In this document: positions 53,481 to 64,000 of the stretch, one piece after another | How the letters are laid out: the number at the start of each line of letters is the position of its first letter | Numbering within the stretch: the first letter of the stretch is position 1 | From: Rhynchonema sp. JSB1_4 | Lineage: Eukaryota; Nematoda; Chromadorea; Monhysterida; Xyalidae | DNA length: 64,000 nucleotides | Direction: 5' to 3' | Assembly (NCBI GenBank): GCA_030248065.1 | Contig: JASAMV010005036.1 | Coordinates: 33,501 to 97,500, forward strand | Notes under the pieces: generated by a model | Seen by the model: the letters and a program-made list of their open reading frames with translations, nothing else | The model's database searches: none | Told to the model about the DNA's origin: nothing | Made by a program: the position numbers and the translations under genes

Positions 53481-53810
53481 GATCGTTTCGGATCGGATGT
53501 GATCTGCCGGGGATCAACATGACTTGTTTGAATTAAGGGTATTGAATAATTTGGTGGTGCCACTAAGTTCGTCAAGCGTAGAAGATGTACCCCGACCTAA
53601 AATGAATAACTAATAAGCTGGACGAAATTAGTGGGTCCAGTAAATATCTTAATTCCCTGAATGCAAGGATGACGCGCCACAAAGGCAAGCCATATCCGAT
53701 CACCAAGTTTGATAACGACCTGTGTGTTATTTTTTGAGCCGACAATTGCCAACATGATTATTCGACAACTGACCGTCACATGCGAGTCGTATATCAGTGT
53801 TTATGTGTCT

Positions 53811-54472
53811 TAGGGCGGACTTAGGTTGGATCCGGAAACCGGAATCCGGAAATATTTCCGGAAAACGCATTATTTTTGCATGTAAATTTCTGCGTTTTCC
53901 GGAAACATTTCCGGAGTCCGAAAATGTTTTGTATTTTTGTATGCAAACTATTTCCGGATTCAGGATTCCGGATTTGACCTAAGTGTACACGCTATGTATC
54001 CTCGGACCGGATAAAGCCACTAAAGCACACCCTCCCTCCGTACGACCGTGTCCACCTGAATTTAATGCGAGGCTCCGGTGTTTGTATCGCTCCAATGTAC
54101 ACTGAAAGTTTACTTAATTTTATTTTCGGTGTGCTTCAGGACATACTTCGTCGGAACACGAAATAATTGCCCTACAATATGATTTCATGACATTTCCGTG
54201 CCGCGGAAATATTTCCACTTTCCGTAATTTGTCATATTTCAGGAACACGAAAAAATTTCCGTGTGAATTGCTGCTAATTGCGTCAACGTGGGGCTTTTGA
54301 CATCTCAGTATGTTGGCTTTTATCATTGTTTCTCGGTAATCACTATTTGCTTGCCTAAATAATGCATTTCCGAGCTCCGTGATTCTCAATAATATTCACG
54401 GGGCATGGAACACGGAGCTGTGTCCGTCATCCGATTTCAGTGTTCAACCTAAGTCCACCCACGTCCGTCCTA
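53811..54472. mobile_element. Inverted-repeat element, AGGGCGGACTTAGGTTG ends
   Basis: AGGGCGGACTTAGGTTG at the left pairs with CAACCTAAGTCCACCC..CCGTCCT at the right. Inside are two further palindromic parts: a CCGGAAA-rich one (53830-53975) and one around GACATTTCCGTGCCGCGGAA. Confidence 0.6.
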
Positions 54473-55844
54473 ATGCATGTTAAGGATATTTTTGGCTTTA
54501 CTCCATACATCCATGGCAACGGCTATACTGCAAGGTTTCAGTAAATTAGTTAATTAATGACCAGCTAACAACAAGTTGCCCTGATCTTTTGTGCTGGGTG
54601 TTGCTGCTGGACGGGATGACAAATAGGGACGGGCACGCAACATCAATGTCACGCAATCTGTTCAAATATAGTAGGAGATTCAATGGGGATTGGTGGGATT
54701 GGTAACGTGAGAATAAACTAACAAAAGCTTTGGTATATTTGCCAGGATAGAAGTGTCATCGGTAGGCTGGACTATGAGATTGCCCTCAATTTCCGACGCT
54801 GCAACGAGACAAACTAAGGGCCGATATCAAACTGGCTAATCGGATGTGATCGGATCGATGTGACTTGCTGATCTGATGTGACTTGCTGGACCGATCGGCT
54901 GATGGACCGATCCCATGGATGTGATTGGATCTGACTAGGTAGTCACATGACGTGATGTGATCTGATCTGACTTGCCCTATATATTGTGATTGTTTCGTGT
55001 GAGCTCTTTCATGTTGATATTGCACCTTATTGTACTTGTAACGATACGATCATCTTTTGTGCGAAAGCACGTCCACAAGACAGCCCCCAGTGCATTGTAC
55101 TTGCAACTTCACCAATGGAATTAAATTTTTCAAAATTGTGGTAAAAATGCATGACATTAAATTGTGCCTCTGTTATGAAAATGGGCAAACGGGATAACTG
55201 TACGTGCGTCCAAACCACCTGCCCCGCGGAATTTTTCTGACTTCAGACCGATTTCGTTGTCGTGTGTTGTCAAAAGAGCATTTGAAAGGCACACTATTGA
55301 CATTTTATTGCTGTATGTTGAATCACAATTACAGTAACTCATGTACAGTTTGAATTTCGACGTCGATTAGAATTTGTTGATGCACTGTTCTATTACAATC
55401 ATGTTATTTCGCGCAGTACCGATCAGGGACGTAATGTTGCCGTTCGGTATCTCGACCTAATACAGGCATTTTCTACCGTACCACACTGACTGTTGATGGA
55501 TGTCCAGCAGTGATGCGAATAAAAACTCAAACCCAACTCAAACTCAAAACTTCAATCCCAGCAATCCCTGGGCCGCACAAAAGAAAAGAACAGATTGAAG
55601 AAGTGCGGCAATGTTCGAAAAAAAACAACGTACTGTTATTTCGTTTTTCTCATATTTTAGCGGAACAAACTCTAGGGCTTGTTTGCTGTACGTACACATT
55701 AAATAACCATCGACCAACGGAACTGTGATCACATAGGCACAAACGAACGACATCAAAAAGGTTACACATAGCGGAAAAAATTGACGATTTATCTATAAGA
55801 AGACAGTCTCAGTGTAGATATCAGATCGACAGAGGGGACCAACT
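54473..55844. other. Between the duplicated blocks: diverged homology and GATC-rich tandem sequence
   Basis: 54480-54620 resembles 63370-63490 (GCAAGGTTTCAGTAAAT..., AACAACAAGTTGCC). 54830-54975 is built of GATGTGATC/GATCTGACTTGC units. No gene is supported. Confidence 0.4.
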
Positions 55845-56039
55845 AAGATGTTAAAATTGAGGAAAATACAAGTGTTGCAACGAACCGCCAAATAAGCAGC
55901 AGAACATGTGCTAAACAAGGAATCGATTTGAGTGCTCTGAAGCAATCGTATGGTCACACAAATTTGTTACGATGGATAGCAGGGGCGACAGAACAATGTG
56001 CGCAAAATAAATTTGTCCAAAAAAGTGGGTTAGTTGACA

Positions 56040-56165
56040 TGTGGTCAAATCAAATCGTCAACTAAAGTCGTCAACTCTCTAGCGGACCGAGTGAGCTCGA
56101 CAAATGATACATGGCGTCGGCGTGAGCTTTATGAGACGACCTGAGTTGACCAGTTGAATGTAAGC
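56040..56165. mobile_element. Diverged TCAAATCA-family MITE
   Basis: GTGGTCAAATCAAATCGTCAACTAAAGTCG at the left and GACCTGAGTTGACCAGTTGAATGTAAGCCC at the right resemble the ends of the family in weaker form. It ends about 5 bp from the stop codon of GPCR copy 2. Confidence 0.4.
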
Positions 56166-56170
56166 CCAAT

Positions 56171-61326
<5,156 letters not shown>

Positions 61327-61839
61327 CTGCAACGATTGATAAGTCAGCAAATAATCAAGTGGGAGAATTCTTATGTTGCGGCGTTCTACCAAAGCGTATT
61401 ACGTTATTGATATCAATACCCGTTGTGTATAAGAAAGGGCACAACAACAAACGCAAAGGCTATTGTCATCGCAGAGTGAACAGCATTACCAGGGGTTTCC
61501 ACTTATATTTATTTATTAGATGAAGAGCTTTTGGTAATCTCAAAATGCTGTTTCGGATTCACAGGTGTGGACCACTTCATTTGCGTGTTTCCAATATGCT
61601 GAATAACGACACCCTTCGACGATAGTGCGGAATTCGAGACCAACTTTTCTGGTATCGAAGTTCTACGTAGTTTCATCAGGTTGCATATCTTCGTTTTATG
61701 CCCTTAGGGCATATTTCTGTCTTGTATTTCACATGGTTTTGTAGTATGCTGTGCTGTACGTCTTGCAGATAGAAATGAGTTCGGTTGTTTGTTTGTATCA
61801 ATCAGACAGAAATTTGGAACAGATTTGAAGCTGTTTCGA

Positions 61840-62080
61840 CGTAAAACTTGTGCTGGCCCCACCCATTTTATCGACAATACCCCACTTATTTTTAGGCTTT
61901 GGCTTTGGCAATCGGACACAAAATTCGAACCGATTTGGCGCTGTTTCGACGTAAAACTTGTGCCGTCCCACACATTTTATCGATTGTCCAAGCCAAAGAT
62001 AAAAGTAAGTGGGATATTATTCATAAAATGGGTGGGAACGCCACAAGTTTTACGTAGAAACAACGCCAAATCTCTTCCAT
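61840..62080. repeat. Nested inverted repeats (GACGTAAAACTTGTGC)
   Basis: Outer arms (GACGTAAAACTTGTGC..CCCACCCATTTTAT and inverse) surround a TA-flanked inner element at about 61881-62014 related to 28161-28335; the outer end motif is repeated again inside it (61949). Confidence 0.55.
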
Positions 62081-62454
62081 AAATTTATCCGATTGATGCA
62101 AAAAAACAACCGTCTCGTTTCTATTATAGCAAAACATATAGCACAGCATACGACAAGACCATTATGAAACATTCTCGTGTGTATTTTCCAATTTGGTACA
62201 CTGTTGCGTGCAATTATGCAGCCTCTCAAAAAATACCTGAAAATATTTCAAAACTATGTAACTATTTATTGCAACAAAGTGCTCGCATTCTGCAGTCGAA
62301 TTCTTTCAAAACTACATGCAGTGTTCAAGATACAAGGATCGTGCTCATGTCAGTCTTTCAATGTCAGTTTCTCAATGTCTCTTTTTGTTTTCCTTATGCT
62401 GTAGTGTAATAGGAATGGAGAGACTGCCAAAACAGACCAACAAAAGAGACTGAC

Positions 62455-63163
62455 ATGAAAATTTCTGGTAGCTTCCCTGTCGATTCCTTACAAGAGAGTG
62501 AGACACGGAAAATTATGCATCAGCTAACCGATGCTGAAATCTCGTATACTCCAAAGACACCCGAGTCCCCGCTTTCAGAAACGGTCTCATTGGTGTGCGT
62601 GGCGTTGAAATGCAGCATTATTTGTCTTGATACAACGCGCACACAGTGGTGACCTGCATCAAGAGAAGAGAAACAAAAAAGATAAAGCTACATATAAGAA
62701 AGGGCCTTCCTACACTGTAGTCAATCTTCCAAAAGCATCATATTATACAAATGGAATAGGTTTGACCAGCAAGCAATCACCAACTTCAGGTGTGCGGACA
62801 CTTGACTGCGAACACGAGCCAGACTACCGCTACCGTATACCCATGCCATCTGTAACCTGGCATCCACCCAACGCACGCCATAGTTTTAGCTTGAAACTTC
62901 GCATGTCTATTGTGCGCTGTGGATTATTATTAACTAAGCGTGCCTGCGCACCTGACTGTGAGGAAAAATGCATCGCACGCACCTCGCTATCACGAAGCAC
63001 CTGGGTACATCGTTACAGATATAATGTACGCATTCTTTTTGTTGGACTTCCGAACTTTTGCCAACTCGCTTGTCCAACAGACACATGGTTTGTGAGTGAA
63101 CCTGCCACGAGCACGCTTTGCCTTCATATGTCCACCCTGTCACTGATCGGACTAGGCAAGTAA
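62455..63163 (+). other. Conserved block upstream of GPCR copy 2 (possible exons)
   Basis: Counterpart of 53025-53480. A 65-codon frame (62455-62652) holds DAEISYTPKTPESPLSET, matching block A; the later matched stretch (62790-63000) is open in a different frame from that of block A. Treat as unresolved. Confidence 0.3.
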
Positions 63164-63600
63164 AGCGCACCTTCCATACGACTGGCATGTGCATCCATAA
63201 CATGTATATATCGTATGACCACCTCGTGGCTTCATTGTAAAGACAGTCGGAAAAGGCCCCAAAGTTCAGTACTGCATCTTTGTATTGTGCACTGAATTAC
63301 CTGGTTTTTCGCGCGCTGTGCTATAGGGCGCGCCCTGTGCATCACATGTTGGGTTAAGAATAACAATGTTGTTTTAATAAATCAAGTACGTGGCAACGCT
63401 CATTACAAGGTTTCAGCAAATGCGCTCTCCAACAGCAGCTAAAAACAAGTTACCTGGCCTATTCTGTTGTAAATTGCCTGCTGCCGAAGACATGCTTACT
63501 GCCAGACGGCTGGCATACGACAGTTGGGTAATCGTGTTGTTGGCAATTATCGGCTCAAAAAGAACACATTGAACACAAGGCAACTTTGAAGGCAAGTCAT

Positions 63601-64000
63601 TGGCATGGCCTTGGGCAAAAATTGTGTTTGCACCTAAAATTTCAAACTCGCACCTAAAAATCTTGGGGTTAGGTGCAAGTTGCACCTGGTAAATTTTGAA
63701 AAAAACCTTGTGTCTGATTTCTGTCAGCAAAACGTCTTACTGTCACTGATTATCGAAAGGGATTGCTTATCGGGCGTTAATCGAGTTGGTAACGTGACAA
63801 CAGGGCCACCATTAACATTGCGCTTCACACGGACACTGTGTGAGATATTTGTTCATCATACTTATACGTGCGTACTGCTGATCAATGCTGCGCTTCACAA
63901 GATGTGCTTGACATATTCGCTCATCGTACTGATGACACACATTCCTGCAATACAAAACGTACATGGAATCAACCTTTGCCAACCCGTTTATCCAACTCAA
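63601..64000. other. Window edge, nothing recognised
   Basis: Two short open frames overlap on the minus strand. TTGCACCTAAAA-type strings repeat at 63625-63690. No gene supported. Confidence 0.35.

Larger units (their letters stand above)
41130..53520. repeat. Segmental duplication, block A
   Basis: Homologous in the same order and orientation to block B (about 55845-63600): 3' flank (41150-41380 with 55850-56010), all seven GPCR exons, and the region upstream of the genes (52990-53470 with 62510-63000). Similarity is strong in exons and patchy in introns, where transposons differ. Confidence 0.8.

Noticed and set aside
53597..53779. Minus-strand frame resembling a membrane segment
   Set aside because: It overlaps an inverted repeat (ATCAAACTTGGTGATCG at 53468 against 53690-53712) and has no exon partners.

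Overview
This is a window of animal nuclear DNA, not a prokaryotic one. Genes are split into short exons joined by GT..AG introns whose acceptors usually end TTTCAG or similar, and most of the space between exons is filled by small inverted-repeat transposons, foldbacks, microsatellites and minisatellites. A CC-type cysteine-rich secreted protein, a nematode-style globin, an SRSX-like chemoreceptor pair and scattered TTAGGC-like hexamers (the nematode telomere unit) point to a nematode or close ecdysozoan relative. This is inference from family content; no rRNA or mitochondrial marker is present. Most of the 60-150 aa open frames in the window are chance or lie inside repeats; the genes below were rebuilt exon by exon from splice sites, phase and family motifs.

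Layout. 0-9 kb: repeats only, dominated by a 3.2 kb foldback (1226-4421). 9.7-10.4 kb (+): a two-exon secreted protein with a good TATA/initiator promoter and a C-terminal Cys-x6-Cys loop resembling allatostatin C. 11.4-13.1 kb: three transposons nested inside one another. 13.4-14.6 kb (-): a complete four-exon neuropeptide precursor encoding three copies of an amidated ADPYWGAIGL peptide, which I do not recognise from any described family. 15-23 kb: repeats. 23.05-23.9 kb (+): the last two exons of a cytochrome P450 with an in-frame stop. 26.5-28.8 kb (+): CC-domain secreted protein. 29.4-31.3 kb (-): five-exon globin. 33.8-37.1 kb (-): eight-exon membrane-anchored class I methyltransferase. 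38-40 kb (+): possible exons, one split by a hAT-like element. 41.7-52.7 and 56.2-61.3 kb (-): two tandem seven-exon GPCR paralogues inside a larger segmental duplication (about 41.1-53.5 and 55.8-63.6 kb). 63.6-64 kb: nothing recognised.

The window is unusually good for transposon archaeology. Several insertions can be read against an uninserted copy of the same sequence within the window, fixing target-site duplications of 8 bp (hAT-like), 2 bp TA (Tc1/mariner-like) and 3 bp (a GGGTG-ended family). Introns of the two GPCR paralogues differ up to 30-fold in size because of such insertions. The genes look like ordinary single-copy or duplicated animal genes with no shared pathway, although two neighbouring peptide precursors and a GPCR pair share the window.
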